A DNA stretch of 64,000 nt. Source: Bhargavaea ullalensis. GTDB lineage: Bacteria; Bacillota; Bacilli; Bacillales_A; Planococcaceae. The notes beneath the pieces are model-generated. The model did not search any database. It was not told the origin of the DNA and saw nothing but the letters and a program-made list of their open reading frames with translations. The stretch lies in assembly GCF_040545425.1 (NCBI RefSeq), contig NZ_JBEPLW010000012.1, one strand, 5' to 3'. The position numbers and the translations under genes are program-made. Positions 42,353-51,703 of the stretch are shown here, piece by piece; the first letter of the stretch is position 1; each line of letters starts with the position of its first letter.

Positions 42353-42536
42353 ATAAAAGTCCTTTTTCGCGCATCGCCTTTTTGGTCTTGAAGCCGAAGC
42401 CCATCACGGCAAACAGGAGCACGACTGCCCCGATGATGCCAAGAATGCTTCCGGCCCCGATTGCAAAACCGATGGCGACCATCGATGCGAGCGCCGCCAG
42501 GGCAAAAAGGACAAAGACCCACTTCACGTTTTTCAT
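42351..42536 (-). CDS. ylaF: Two-helix membrane protein YlaF (DUF5325)
   Basis: The 61-aa product starts at ATG 42536 behind GGAGGGTTGG. Two membrane helices (about residues 6-25 and 30-48) are followed by a basic tail GFKTKKAMREKG. It matches the DUF5325/YlaF pattern and precedes typA divergently as expected. Function unknown. Confidence 0.85.
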   Translation of the reverse strand: MKNVKWVFVLFALAALASMVAIGFAIGAGSILGIIGAVVLLFAVMGFGFKTKKAMREKGLL

Positions 42537-42576
42537 GGCCAACCCTCCGGAAAACGGCCTTCGCCGTATTTAAAAG

Positions 42577-42604
42577 ATGACAAACGGCCATCATGTGATA
42601 TAAT
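42577..42604 (+). promoter_or_regulatory. Probable typA promoter
   Basis: ATGACA (42577-42582), a 16-base spacer and TATAAT (42599-42604), about 47 bases before the typA ATG. Confidence 0.7.
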
Positions 42605-42650
42605 AACACAGTTATAAATCCGGCAACAGAAAAGTGAGTGAAAATAAAAT

Positions 42651-44501
42651 ATGACAACGCTTCGTCAAGATATACGCAACATCGCCATCATCGCACACGT
42701 TGACCACGGCAAAACAACACTGGTCGACCAGCTCCTGAAACAATCCGGCATTTTCCGTTCCAATGAACATGTCGATGAACGTGCGATGGACTCCAATGAC
42801 ATCGAACGCGAGCGGGGCATCACGATCCTCGCCAAAAATACCGCCGTCCAATACCACGATGTGAAAGTCAACATCCTCGATACCCCGGGACACGCCGACT
42901 TCGGAGGCGAAGTCGAGCGGATCCTGAAAATGGTCGACGGCGTCCTTCTCGTCGTGGATTCGTACGAAGGCTGCATGCCGCAAACCCGCTTCGTGCTGAA
43001 AAAAGCGCTTGAACAAAACCTCAAGCCGATTGTCGTCGTGAACAAAATCGACAAAGACGCCGCGCGTCCGGCCGAAGTCGTCGATGAAGTGCTTGAACTG
43101 TTCATCGAGCTCGATGCAAACGACGAGCAGCTTGAATTCCCGATCATCTACACATCGGGCATCAACGGCACAGCCAGCCTGTCGCCGGATCCTGCAGACC
43201 AGGAAGAGAACATGCAGGTGCTGTTCGAATCGATCATTGAAAACATTCCGGCACCAGTTGACAGCCGGGACGAGCCGCTTCAGTTCCAGGTTTCTCTCCT
43301 GGACTACAGCGACTACGTCGGCCGGATCGGCATCGGCCGCATTTTCCGCGGCAGCATGCACGTCGGCCAGCAGGTTGTCCTCATGAAAAACGACGGCACC
43401 CGGAAAAACTTCCGGATCACCAAGATGTCCGGTTTCCTCGGTCTCAAGCGGGTGGAAATCCAGGAAGCCTTCGCCGGTGACCTCGTTGCCGTCTCCGGTT
43501 TCGAAGACATCGACGTCGGCGAAACGGTTTGCCCGGTCGACCATCCGGAAGCACTTCCCGTGCTCCACGTGGACGAGCCGACGCTCCAGATGACATTCCT
43601 CGTCAACAACAGTCCGTTCGCAGGACGCGAAGGGAAATGGATCACGGCGCGCAAAATCGAAGAGCGTCTGGAGCAGCAACTCCAGACGGATGTCTCCCTC
43701 CGGGTGGATCCGACCGATTCACCGGATGCCTGGGTTGTCTCCGGCCGCGGCGAGCTTCACCTCTCGATCCTGATCGAGAACATGCGCCGTGAAGGATTTG
43801 AGCTCCAGGTTTCCAAACCGGAAGTCATCGTGCGCGACATTGACGGTGTCCGCTGCGAACCGGTTGAGCGCGTCCAGATTGACACGCCCGAACAGTATAC
43901 CGGCTCGGTCATCGAATCACTCGGCGAACGAAAAGGCGAAATGCTTGATATGGTCAACAACGGAAATGGCCAGGTCCGCCTCGTCTTCAATGTTCCGGCA
44001 CGCGGCCTCATCGGCTACACGACCGAATTCATGACGATGACGCACGGCTACGGAATTCTGAACCACACGTTCGATTCGTACCAGCCGATGTCGAGAGGCC
44101 GCGTCGGCGGCCGCCGGCAGGGCGTGCTCGTCTCGATGGATAACGGCACGGCCACCACTTATGGTATAATGCAGGTGGAAGAGCGCGGTACCATCTTCGT
44201 CGAGGCGGGAACGGATGTGTATGCCGGCATGATCGTCGGGGAACACAGCCGCGAGAACGACCTCACCGTCAACGTCACGAAAATGAAGCAGCAGACAAAC
44301 GTCCGCTCTGCAACGAAAGACCAGACGGCGACGATGAAGAAACCGCGCATCATGTCTCTTGAGGAAGCCCTGGAATATCTCAACGACGATGAATATTGCG
44401 AAGTCACGCCTGAATCGATCCGCCTGCGCAAAAAACTCCTCGACAAAAACGAACGGGAGCGGAGCGCCAAGAAAAAGAAAATGGCAGAATCCGAGGCGTA
44501 A
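42651..44501 (+). CDS. typA: Ribosome-associated GTPase TypA/BipA
   Basis: The 616-aa product is a translational GTPase with G1 HVDHGKTT (16-23), G2 RGIT, G3 DTPGHADFGG and G4 NKID, then EF-G-like domains and the BipA-specific C-terminal domain (about 480-605). BipA supports 50S subunit assembly, especially at low temperature. Length is normal for the family. The ribosome site is weak (AAGTGAG). The gene order typA-ylaH matches B. subtilis. Confidence 0.96.
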   Translation: MTTLRQDIRNIAIIAHVDHGKTTLVDQLLKQSGIFRSNEHVDERAMDSNDIERERGITILAKNTAVQYHDVKVNILDTPGHADFGGEVERILKMVDGVLLVVDSYEGCMPQTRFVLKKALEQNLKPIVVVNKIDKDAARPAEVVDEVLELFIELDANDEQLEFPIIYTSGINGTASLSPDPADQEENMQVLFESIIENIPAPVDSRDEPLQFQVSLLDYSDYVGRIGIGRIFRGSMHVGQQVVLMKNDGTRKNFRITKMSGFLGLKRVEIQEAFAGDLVAVSGFEDIDVGETVCPVDHPEALPVLHVDEPTLQMTFLVNNSPFAGREGKWITARKIEERLEQQLQTDVSLRVDPTDSPDAWVVSGRGELHLSILIENMRREGFELQVSKPEVIVRDIDGVRCEPVERVQIDTPEQYTGSVIESLGERKGEMLDMVNNGNGQVRLVFNVPARGLIGYTTEFMTMTHGYGILNHTFDSYQPMSRGRVGGRRQGVLVSMDNGTATTYGIMQVEERGTIFVEAGTDVYAGMIVGEHSRENDLTVNVTKMKQQTNVRSATKDQTATMKKPRIMSLEEALEYLNDDEYCEVTPESIRLRKKLLDKNERERSAKKKKMAESEA

Positions 44502-44525
44502 TCGCATCCGAAAGGGAGATCCGTC

Positions 44526-44861
44526 TTGAAAGATGCGCAAGTATTTGAGAGGATGTCGCCGATTGCCCGGGCGATTTATGAGGCGATGCCATCCAATGAT
44601 TCGGCGGGTTATGTCCTGCTGCTCGTTGTGTTCGCCCTGTCCGCGTTCGTCTACCACCTTGGATTTGCGAAGAAGCTGAAACTCTGGCAGAACGCCGTGA
44701 TCTACGTGTTCCTGTTTCTCGGCTGCCTGATGCTCACCTTCCTCGCATTCTTCCTTCCGATCGTGGAAGGCCTGATCGTGGCGGCGCTCATCCTCATCAT
44801 CTATAAGGTCCGGAGAATGTCCGACCATAAGCACGAACAAAAGAAATCCACGTCAGTCTGA
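44526..44861 (+). CDS. ylaH: YlaH-like membrane protein
   Basis: The 111-aa product has three predicted helices (about residues 28-46, 56-75 and 78-95) and the YlaH-like family pattern, with FAKKLKLWQN between helices 1 and 2. The start is TTG 44526 after AAGGGAG. Its last codons and stop lie inside the perfect 29-base palindrome at 44843-44871, which is also its terminator stem. Function unknown. Confidence 0.85.
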   Translation: MKDAQVFERMSPIARAIYEAMPSNDSAGYVLLLVVFALSAFVYHLGFAKKLKLWQNAVIYVFLFLGCLMLTFLAFFLPIVEGLIVAALILIIYKVRRMSDHKHEQKKSTSV

Positions 44862-44871
44862 CGTGGATTTC
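44843..44871 (+). terminator. ylaH terminator stem abutting IS end
   Basis: GAAATCCACGTCAG-T-CTGACGTGGATTTC, a perfect inverted repeat. The expected U-tract is cut after ATTTC because the IS end starts at 44872. Confidence 0.8.
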
Positions 44872-45426
44872 TCAGACTGTAGACAAAGTGAGCCTGGTGC
44901 TCCTTTGGCTGCAGTTTTTCTTTTTCCTGAATATCCTTCGGATTTCCGCTGCGGGTCCTCGCTTACCGCGGGCGTTGCCGACGCCAACGCGAAGTTTGGC
45001 GTCTGCGCTCAAAAGCGATCGCGTTGAGCAGCATTTGCCGCCTCCTCGAGCTGCGCTCTGCGGGGTCTTCGGCTAACGCTTTTCCCGCAGGTGTCTCGGG
45101 CCCTCCGCTTCAATCCACCTTAAGCGTGTTGAGACAAGCGGTTTCTGTATATATAATCAAAATAACAGACTATTAAACGGGTGATGAACATGCTGTCAAA
45201 ATCGAATGGAACCAATCGTGATCAATTGGAGATGATCTCGCTGGATGAAATGGTCCCGGAGGACCATCTGGTGAGAAAACTGGAGAAGGCGGTCGATTTC
45301 TCCTTCATTTACGAGCTCGTGGAAGATCTTTATTCCGACCGTGGCCGTCCGGGCATTGATCCTGTCGTGCTGATTAAGCTTCCATTTCTTCAGTACACGT
45401 TTGGCATCCGTTCAACGAAGTCATAG
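44872..45426 (+). mobile_element. Truncated IS1182-type element (copy 3)
   Basis: The left terminal repeat TCAGACTGTAG (44872-44882) is followed by the subterminal block, a GC-rich leader related to the 106-bp element (44945-45110) and the 5' part of the transposase gene. No matching right end is found before ylaI, so the 3' part is lost. Relative to copy 2 the leader has an extra stretch around GACGCCAACGCG...GTTGAGCAGC. Confidence 0.85.
45181..45426 (+). pseudogene. IS1182-family transposase, 5' fragment
   Basis: The frame gives MLSKSNGTNRDQLEMISLDE at the true start and continues VPEDHLVRKLEKAVDFSFIY and DRGRPGIDPVVLIKL up to GIRS, the opening ~78 residues of IS1182-type transposases (DUF772 region). 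The catalytic DDE part is missing; the sequence departs after about residue 78. The annotated beginning is ATG 45184 or 45190. No function is expected. Confidence 0.85.
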
Positions 45427-45608
45427 ATTTTCGGATCCGCTTGTCCTTATTTCGGACCTGCTTCTCCCGGACCCCATGCACAACACCCTCCGGAGACTTT
45501 CGGGCAAAATAAAAAGAGCCGCCACTCTTTAAAAGCAGCGGGAACTCTTGATGTTTTTCGGCGGCCGCAGCGGGCCGGATTGGATGGCGCTGTGATAAAA
45601 GAGGCGGA
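45427..45608. other. Non-coding stretch downstream of the broken transposase
   Basis: I see no frame with a start and site. It contains a GCCGCCACTC...AGCAGCGGGAAC segment and a short GGCGGCCGC palindrome. It may include remnants of the deleted transposase 3' region or the ylaI terminator. Confidence 0.4.
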
Positions 45609-45812
45609 TCAAAAACGTTCTTCCGAGCTGGCGGATGTGCGCCGGAATCGGAACTTGCCGGTGGCCATCCGCTCCGCGGTCCTGGCCGAGATGCGGTCAT
45701 GGCACTCGCGGCACATATACGTATGAATCGGCCGGTTGCGCAGTTGCTTGGCTTCCGGGGAGTGGTCCGGCAGTTCGCCTTCACGCTCACAGAGCACACA
45801 CTTTACAAGCAT
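45609..45812 (-). CDS. ylaI: Zinc-finger-like protein YlaI (DUF2197)
   Basis: The 67-aa product has CVLC (Cys5, Cys8) and CREC (Cys34, Cys37), with RNRPIHTYMC and HDRI matching B. subtilis YlaI. Probable single zinc site; function unknown. Its GAGGAGG ribosome site overlaps the end of the upstream gene, so the two are cotranscribed. Confidence 0.92.
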   Translation of the reverse strand: MLVKCVLCEREGELPDHSPEAKQLRNRPIHTYMCRECHDRISARTAERMATGKFRFRRTSASSEERF

Positions 45813-45824
45813 GGCGGTGCCTCC

Positions 45825-46319
45825 TCAGATGATGGTGATGGTCCGGATGGCCTTGATCGGGTTTTCGGCATTTGATCCGTCCGGGAACAAAAGCCATGCG
45901 GGGCCGTCCTCTTTCAGTGGCTGGCCGTCCACGCTGAACTGGAAGATCATCGAATAAGCTTCTTCGACCGGGAATCGGTGTTCTTCGCCGTCCGCTGTGC
46001 CGAACGCAATTTCTTTTGCGTCTCCCCGGATGCCCGCATTTTTCAGGAACGGCTCAAGCACGATGCCGAACGTGCCGTGCAGCAGTTCGGTTTTCTTGAA
46101 CTTGCGCTCCGTCTTGAGCGTGGGGGGATAAGTGGCACCTTCCATGATTTCGCGGGACCAGTGCTTGGACGTCGCCTTGACGTATTCGTCCAGTTCATTC
46201 TTTTCTTCGCGTTCTTCCGTGAAGTAAGTATTCAGGTCGATTTTCCGGTCGTCAAAAATCCAGGTCCCGGGATCGAGCGTGATCGTATAATCTGCATTTC
46301 CTTTAATCGGAATGATCAT
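45825..46319 (-). CDS. ylaL: YlaL-like conserved protein
   Basis: The 164-aa product starts at ATG 46319 behind GGAGGAGGAAT; longer frames lack a site. Beta-rich sequence with ITLDPGTWIFDDRKIDL near residue 12 and a C-terminal PDGSNAENPIKAI. I recognise it as the conserved gene at the ylaL position between ylaI and ylaN, but its biochemical role is unknown. Confidence in the name is moderate. Confidence 0.72.
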   Translation of the reverse strand: MIIPIKGNADYTITLDPGTWIFDDRKIDLNTYFTEEREEKNELDEYVKATSKHWSREIMEGATYPPTLKTERKFKKTELLHGTFGIVLEPFLKNAGIRGDAKEIAFGTADGEEHRFPVEEAYSMIFQFSVDGQPLKEDGPAWLLFPDGSNAENPIKAIRTITII

Positions 46320-46484
46320 AGGGATTCCTCCTCCAATTTGTCGCATGTCCAGTATACCGTTTATATGGCCGCCGCAAAAGGGGATTGACCGGCAAACTTG
46401 GTTGACTGCTTGCAATTTGTCCGTTGAAAAGATACACTTTAGAAGATATACGATGGAAGAAAACCTGCTGATGGGGGCGGTTTC

Positions 46485-46769
46485 ATGGATACTAATGTGC
46501 AACCGGCGGCGTATCATGAAAAGGCATTGGAACTTCTTCAGGCGGACGCGGAAAAGATCGCTCAGCTGATCAAAGTCCAGATGGACCACTTGACGATGCC
46601 GCAGTGCCCTCTTTATGAAGAAGTGCTGGATACACAGATGTTCGGACTTTCCCGCGAGATTGAATTCGCCGCGAAGCTGGGCCTGATCGAACGCGAGCAG
46701 GGCCGGGAGATTCTGGCTACGCTTGAACGGGAACTGTCGGTCCTGCATGATGCATATACGAAGAAATAA
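46485..46769 (+). CDS. ylaN: UPF0358 protein YlaN
   Basis: The 94-aa helical product has AYHEKALELLQADAEKI and QCPLYEEVLDTQMFGLSREIEFA, diagnostic of YlaN. Published work in Staphylococcus and Bacillus links YlaN to iron homeostasis through interaction with Fur. The ATG follows GATGGGGGCGG. A terminator follows directly. Confidence 0.93.
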   Translation: MDTNVQPAAYHEKALELLQADAEKIAQLIKVQMDHLTMPQCPLYEEVLDTQMFGLSREIEFAAKLGLIEREQGREILATLERELSVLHDAYTKK

Positions 46770-46773
46770 GACG

Positions 46774-46812
46774 AAAAACTCAAACACATCCGGCGGTTTG
46801 AGTTTTTTGTTT
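46774..46812 (+). terminator. ylaN terminator
   Basis: AAAACTCAAAC and GTTTGAGTTTT form the stem, followed by TTGTTTA. Lies five bases past the ylaN stop. Confidence 0.88.
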
Positions 46813-46834
46813 AATGAATGATTGGAGTATTTTC

Positions 46835-48001
46835 ATGCGCGAATATATAAAACGGTATCTCCGGAACTTTGATTTCCCTCTTTTCTTCACATGGCTTGTC
46901 CTGTGCCTGTTCGGGCTGGTCATGATCTACAGCGCAAGCATGGTGTGGGCGGTCAACCGGTATGGCTGGAGCGCCGACCACTTTTACAGAAAACAACTGA
47001 TCAACCTGACGATTGCCGCACCGGCACTGTTTGTCGGGGCTTTCATCCCATACCGGCATTACAAGCGGACGGGCTTCATGATGCTTTCTCTTGCGGTTAC
47101 GGGCGTCCTGCTGCTCGTCGTCCATTTTGTCGGATTCGGCGATGATGTAGGCGCTAGAAGCTGGATCAAGCTCGGACCAATCAACATCCAGCCTTCCGAA
47201 GTCGCCAAGATCGCGTTCATTCTTTACTTTGCGGGCGTTTTCTCGAAGAAATATGAAAAAGGCACCATCGACGACTTCAACAACTCCGTCATGCCGCCGG
47301 TTACACTCCTGACGCTGGCCCTGTTCTCGATCCTGACGGAGACGGATCTTGGGGCGACGATCATCCTCGGCGTGATCGGCGTATCGGTCATGGCCGCAAG
47401 CGGCATGCATCCGAAGACATTTTTCAAGTTCACAGGCATGGTCGGGGCATTTCTCGCCGTGCTGGTCGGCGGCATGCTTCTGTTCGGGAAAGAGGTGCTC
47501 ACCGAAGGGCGCATGGGCCGGATCACGACTTTCCTGGATCCTTTTGCGGACCCGCTTGACAAGGGGTTCCAGATTGTCAACGGCTACCTGGCGATCGGGG
47601 CTGGCGGCCTGAAAGGGCTCGGCCTCGGGGAGTCAATCCAGAAAATGGGGTATCTTCCCGAACCGCAGACCGACTTTATCATGGCAATCATCTCCGAAGA
47701 GCTGGGGATCGTGGGTGTGGCGATTGTGCTCGGCGGCCTCGGATTCATCGTCCTGCGCGCCATTGCGATTGCACTCAAGACAAAAGACCCGCAGGCGCGG
47801 ATGATCGCAGCCGGCATCGGCAGCCTGTTCGGCTTCCAGACATTCGTCAACCTCGGCGGGATGACCGGACTGATGCCGCTCACCGGCGTCCCGCTTCCGT
47901 TCATTAGCTATGGCGGAACTTCCCTAATCCTGCTATCCTTTGCAATAGGGATACTTCTGAATGTATCCATGTTCGCCAAAAGCGAATCGAGACAGAAGTG
48001 A
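46835..48001 (+). CDS. ftsW: Peptidoglycan glycosyltransferase FtsW
   Basis: The 388-aa product is a SEDS-family polytopic protein with ten predicted helices, an extracytoplasmic GARSWIKLGPINIQPSE loop near 112-130 and the C-terminal PLPFISYGGTS. It polymerises glycan strands at the septum with a class B PBP. ATG 46835 has TGGAGT upstream; ATG 46814 lacks a site. The ftsW-pycA pairing is as in B. subtilis (ylaO), with 13 bases between them. Confidence 0.93.
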   Translation: MREYIKRYLRNFDFPLFFTWLVLCLFGLVMIYSASMVWAVNRYGWSADHFYRKQLINLTIAAPALFVGAFIPYRHYKRTGFMMLSLAVTGVLLLVVHFVGFGDDVGARSWIKLGPINIQPSEVAKIAFILYFAGVFSKKYEKGTIDDFNNSVMPPVTLLTLALFSILTETDLGATIILGVIGVSVMAASGMHPKTFFKFTGMVGAFLAVLVGGMLLFGKEVLTEGRMGRITTFLDPFADPLDKGFQIVNGYLAIGAGGLKGLGLGESIQKMGYLPEPQTDFIMAIISEELGIVGVAIVLGGLGFIVLRAIAIALKTKDPQARMIAAGIGSLFGFQTFVNLGGMTGLMPLTGVPLPFISYGGTSLILLSFAIGILLNVSMFAKSESRQK

Positions 48002-48014
48002 AGGAGATGGGGAA

Positions 48015-51000
48015 ATGGGGAAAATCCAGAAAATCCTTGTGGCGAACCGCGGGGAAATTGCCATCAGGATCTTCCGTGCCTGCACGGAGCTGAAAATCCG
48101 GACGGTCGGCATTTATTCTGCGGAGGACAACGGCTCCTTCCACCGTTATAAGGCGGATGAAGCTTATCTTGTCGGAGAAGGGAAAAAGCCGATCGATGCT
48201 TATCTGGACATTGAAGGCATCATCTCGATCGCAAAGGACTCGGGTGCGGATGCCATTCATCCGGGGTACGGGTTCCTTGCGGAGAACCTGGAGTTTGCAA
48301 GGCGCTGTGAAGAAGAGGGGATCATTTTCATCGGGCCGCGCTCTTCCCATCTGGATATGTTCGGAGACAAGGTAAAGGCGCGTGAACAGGCGATCCTTGC
48401 AGGTCTTCCGGTCATCCCGGGAAGTGACGGCCCTGTTTCTTCGCTCCAAGAAGTCGAAACATTCGGCGAAACGCATGGCTATCCGATCATCATCAAAGCC
48501 GCGCTCGGCGGCGGGGGAAGGGGAATGCGCGTCGTCCATTCCCCGCAAGAGACGAAAGAAGCGTACGAGCGCGCCCGTTCCGAGGCAAAGGCTGCTTTTG
48601 GTTCGGATGAAGTCTATGTCGAAAAGTTCCTCGACAAACCAAAACATATCGAAGTGCAAATATTGGCGGATACATATGGCGAGGTCGTCCATTTGTATGA
48701 ACGGGATTGTTCGATCCAGCGCCGCCACCAGAAAGTGGTCGAGATTGCACCTTCCACGGCAATCGGCGACAAGCTGCGCATCGACATCTGTGAGGCGGCC
48801 GTGCGGCTCATGGAAAACGCGGAATATGTCAACGCCGGCACGGTGGAGTTCCTCGTAGACGGCGACAAGTTCTACTTCATCGAAGTGAATCCGCGCATCC
48901 AGGTGGAGCACACGATCACGGAAATGGTGACCGGAATCGACATCGTGCACGCCCAGATCCACATTGCGGAAGGAAAAGGGCTGCATGATCCGGAAACCGG
49001 CATTCCACGGCAGGAGGACATTCCGCTGTTCGGCTATGCCATCCAGTCCCGGGTCACGACCGAAGATCCGCTCAACAATTTCATGCCCGACACCGGCAAG
49101 CTGATGGTCTACCGCTCGGGCGGCGGCTTCGGCGTCCGGCTTGACGCAGGCAACGGGTTCCAGGGGGCGGTCATTACGCCGCATTACGATTCGCTGCTCG
49201 TCAAAGTATCGACCTGGGGCATGACGTTCCGCGAAGCGGCAGCCAAGATGGACCGCAACCTGCAGGAGTTCAGGATCCGCGGCATCAAGACGAACATTCC
49301 GTTCCTTGAAAACGTCGTCAAGCATCCGGATTTCCTCACCGGCAAGTACAACACGGCGTTCATCGATGAAACGCCTGAGCTGTTCCTGTTCCCTTCCCGC
49401 AAAGACCGTGGCACGAAGCTGCTTAGCTATATCGGGAACGTGACGGTGAACGGATTCCCGGGCATCGGGAAAGTGAAAAAGCCGATCTTCCACTCTCCGC
49501 GCAAGCCCGCCGTTGACTTGTCTGTTCCTCCGGCACCGGGCACGAAGCAGATTCTCGACGAACGGGGAGCGGAAGGGCTGGCGGATTGGATCCTCTCACA
49601 GGAAGATGTGCTGCTCACCGACACGACGTTCCGCGATGCACACCAGTCCCTGCTGGCCACGCGGGTGAGGACCCATGATCTGCTGGAGATCGCGGACGAA
49701 ACCGCCCGTCTCATGCCGGATCTGTTTTCGCTGGAAATGTGGGGAGGGGCGACGTTTGACGTCAGCTACCGCTTCCTCGGCGAAAGCCCATGGGACCGTC
49801 TGCTGAAGCTCCGTGAAAAAGTTCCGAACGTGCTGTTCCAGATGCTGTTCCGGGGATCGAACGCCGTCGGCTACAAAAACTATCCCGACAATGTAATCCG
49901 GGAATTCATCCAAAAGTCCGCTGATGCCGGCATCGATGTGTTCCGGATTTTCGACAGCCTGAACTGGATCAAGGCGATGGAAGTCGCAATCGACGAGACA
50001 CGACTTTCCGGGAAAGTGGCAGAAGCCGCCATCTGTTATGCGGGCGATATTCTCGACGACGGCCGTGACAAGTATACGGTTGCCTATTACAAGGAAATGG
50101 CAAAGGCGCTGGAAGGCGCCGGCGCCCATATTCTGTCGATCAAAGACATGGCGGGCCTGCTGAAACCGGAGGCCGCCTACCGCCTCGTGTCCGAACTGAA
50201 AGATACGGTGTCGCTCCCGATTCACCTGCACACCCACGATACGAGCGGGAACGGCATTTATCTGTATGCCCGTGCAATCGAGGCGGGCGTCGACATCGTC
50301 GACACGGCACTCGGAGCAATGGCCGGGCTGACTTCCCAGCCGAGCGCCTCCACGCTGTTCCATGCCATGGAAGGCGGCCGCCGCAAAGTGCGTGCGGACG
50401 TCGGTTCGCTTGAAAAGCTGTCCCATTACTGGGAGGATGTGCGGAAAATGTACGGCCATTTCGAAAGCGGCATGATGAGCCCGCACAGCGAAATTTATTT
50501 CCACGAAATGCCGGGCGGACAGTACAGCAATCTTCAGCAGCAGGCGAAGGCGGTCGGCCTCGGCGAGCGCTGGGACGAAGTCAAAGAAATGTATGCCCGC
50601 GTCAACATGCTGTTCGGCGATGTCGTCAAGGTGACGCCGTCATCCAAGGTGGTCGGCGACATGGCGCTGTTCATGGTCCAGAACAACCTGGATGAGGAAT
50701 CGGTCGTGGAACGCGGCCGGTCGATCGACTTCCCGGATTCGGTCATCGAATTCTTCCGCGGCGACATCGGCCAGCCGTACGGCGGATTCCCAGAGGAACT
50801 CCAGAAAGTCATCCTGAAAGACAGGGAAGCGATCACGGTCCGCCCGGGCGAACTGCTCGAGCCTTATGACTTTGAACAGGCACGCGAACAGCTGTTCAAT
50901 CGGCTCGGCCGGCCGGTCTCGAGCCATGAACTGCTCGCGCATGCCCTTTATCCGAAGGTGTTCGAAGACTTCAGCAGCCAGCACGAGAAGTTCGGGGATG

Positions 51001-51455
51001 TGTCCGTGATCGACACGCCGGCCTTCTTGTACGGAATGCGGCTCGGCGAAGAAATCGAAGTGGAAATCGAAAAAGGAAAAACGCTCATCGTCAAACTCGT
51101 TTCGATCGGCGAGGTCCAGTCCGACGGCACCCGGATCATCTATTTTGAGCTGAACGGACAACCGCGCGAAATTGTCATCACCGATGCATCGGCGGAAGTC
51201 GATGTCGTCCAGCGCAGAAAAGCGGAGAAGGGGAATGCACGCCACATTGCCGCCACGATGCCGGGCACCGTCCTGAAAGTGGCAGTCGACCGCGGCAGCC
51301 GTGTCAAGCGGGGGGAACACCTCCTGATCACGGAGGCGATGAAGATGGAGACGACCGTCCAGGCTCCGTTTGACGGAGTTGTGGAGGACATCTACGTATC
51401 GGCGGGGGATGCCATTTCCACCGGGGATCTCCTCATCGAAATGAAGGAAGACTGA
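48015..51455 (+). CDS. pycA: Pyruvate carboxylase
   Basis: The 1146-aa product has a biotin carboxylase domain (about 1-460, with GGGGRGMRVV near 165), a carboxyltransferase TIM barrel (about 530-800, LTDTTFRDAHQSLLATR), the PC allosteric linker and a biotinyl domain whose Lys1110 sits in EAMKM. It makes oxaloacetate from pyruvate, refilling the TCA cycle. ATG 48015 follows GAAGGAGATG. Family members bind c-di-AMP or are controlled by CbpB in some Firmicutes; a cbpB gene lies at 4099. Confidence 0.97.
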   Translation: MGKIQKILVANRGEIAIRIFRACTELKIRTVGIYSAEDNGSFHRYKADEAYLVGEGKKPIDAYLDIEGIISIAKDSGADAIHPGYGFLAENLEFARRCEEEGIIFIGPRSSHLDMFGDKVKAREQAILAGLPVIPGSDGPVSSLQEVETFGETHGYPIIIKAALGGGGRGMRVVHSPQETKEAYERARSEAKAAFGSDEVYVEKFLDKPKHIEVQILADTYGEVVHLYERDCSIQRRHQKVVEIAPSTAIGDKLRIDICEAAVRLMENAEYVNAGTVEFLVDGDKFYFIEVNPRIQVEHTITEMVTGIDIVHAQIHIAEGKGLHDPETGIPRQEDIPLFGYAIQSRVTTEDPLNNFMPDTGKLMVYRSGGGFGVRLDAGNGFQGAVITPHYDSLLVKVSTWGMTFREAAAKMDRNLQEFRIRGIKTNIPFLENVVKHPDFLTGKYNTAFIDETPELFLFPSRKDRGTKLLSYIGNVTVNGFPGIGKVKKPIFHSPRKPAVDLSVPPAPGTKQILDERGAEGLADWILSQEDVLLTDTTFRDAHQSLLATRVRTHDLLEIADETARLMPDLFSLEMWGGATFDVSYRFLGESPWDRLLKLREKVPNVLFQMLFRGSNAVGYKNYPDNVIREFIQKSADAGIDVFRIFDSLNWIKAMEVAIDETRLSGKVAEAAICYAGDILDDGRDKYTVAYYKEMAKALEGAGAHILSIKDMAGLLKPEAAYRLVSELKDTVSLPIHLHTHDTSGNGIYLYARAIEAGVDIVDTALGAMAGLTSQPSASTLFHAMEGGRRKVRADVGSLEKLSHYWEDVRKMYGHFESGMMSPHSEIYFHEMPGGQYSNLQQQAKAVGLGERWDEVKEMYARVNMLFGDVVKVTPSSKVVGDMALFMVQNNLDEESVVERGRSIDFPDSVIEFFRGDIGQPYGGFPEELQKVILKDREAITVRPGELLEPYDFEQAREQLFNRLGRPVSSHELLAHALYPKVFEDFSSQHEKFGDVSVIDTPAFLYGMRLGEEIEVEIEKGKTLIVKLVSIGEVQSDGTRIIYFELNGQPREIVITDASAEVDVVQRRKAEKGNARHIAATMPGTVLKVAVDRGSRVKRGEHLLITEAMKMETTVQAPFDGVVEDIYVSAGDAISTGDLLIEMKED

Positions 51456-51508
51456 GCCCGGTTTTTCCATGAAAATACGCAGGCTGCGTTTTCCGGCCTG
51501 CAAAACAG

Positions 51509-51544
51509 GGAAGCTGACAGTATACCGTCGGCTTCCTTTTTTTC
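51509..51544 (+). terminator. pycA terminator
   Basis: GGAAGCTGAC-AGTATACC-GTCGGCTTCC with one G-U pair, then TTTTTTTC. Confidence 0.85.
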
Positions 51545-51624
51545 GGCGGATGCCTCTCTTTACACAGTGAAAACCCCAGAACATTCCCGGATGCCGGAGA
51601 AAACAGGCCGGACCGGATCAAAAT

Positions 51625-51664
51625 GAAAGAAGCTGTCCGGAAAAGGGCAGCTTCTTTCAAAGAA
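51625..51664. terminator. Probable ctaA terminator
   Basis: GAAAGAAGCTGTCC-GGAAAA-GGGCAGCTTCTTTC, 14 pairs with one wobble, lies about 40 bases past the ctaA stop on the minus strand. Confidence 0.75.
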
Positions 51665-51703
51665 CATTCTTTTTTGATTGGAATTCCGCCTGCAAAGGCA
51701 GAC

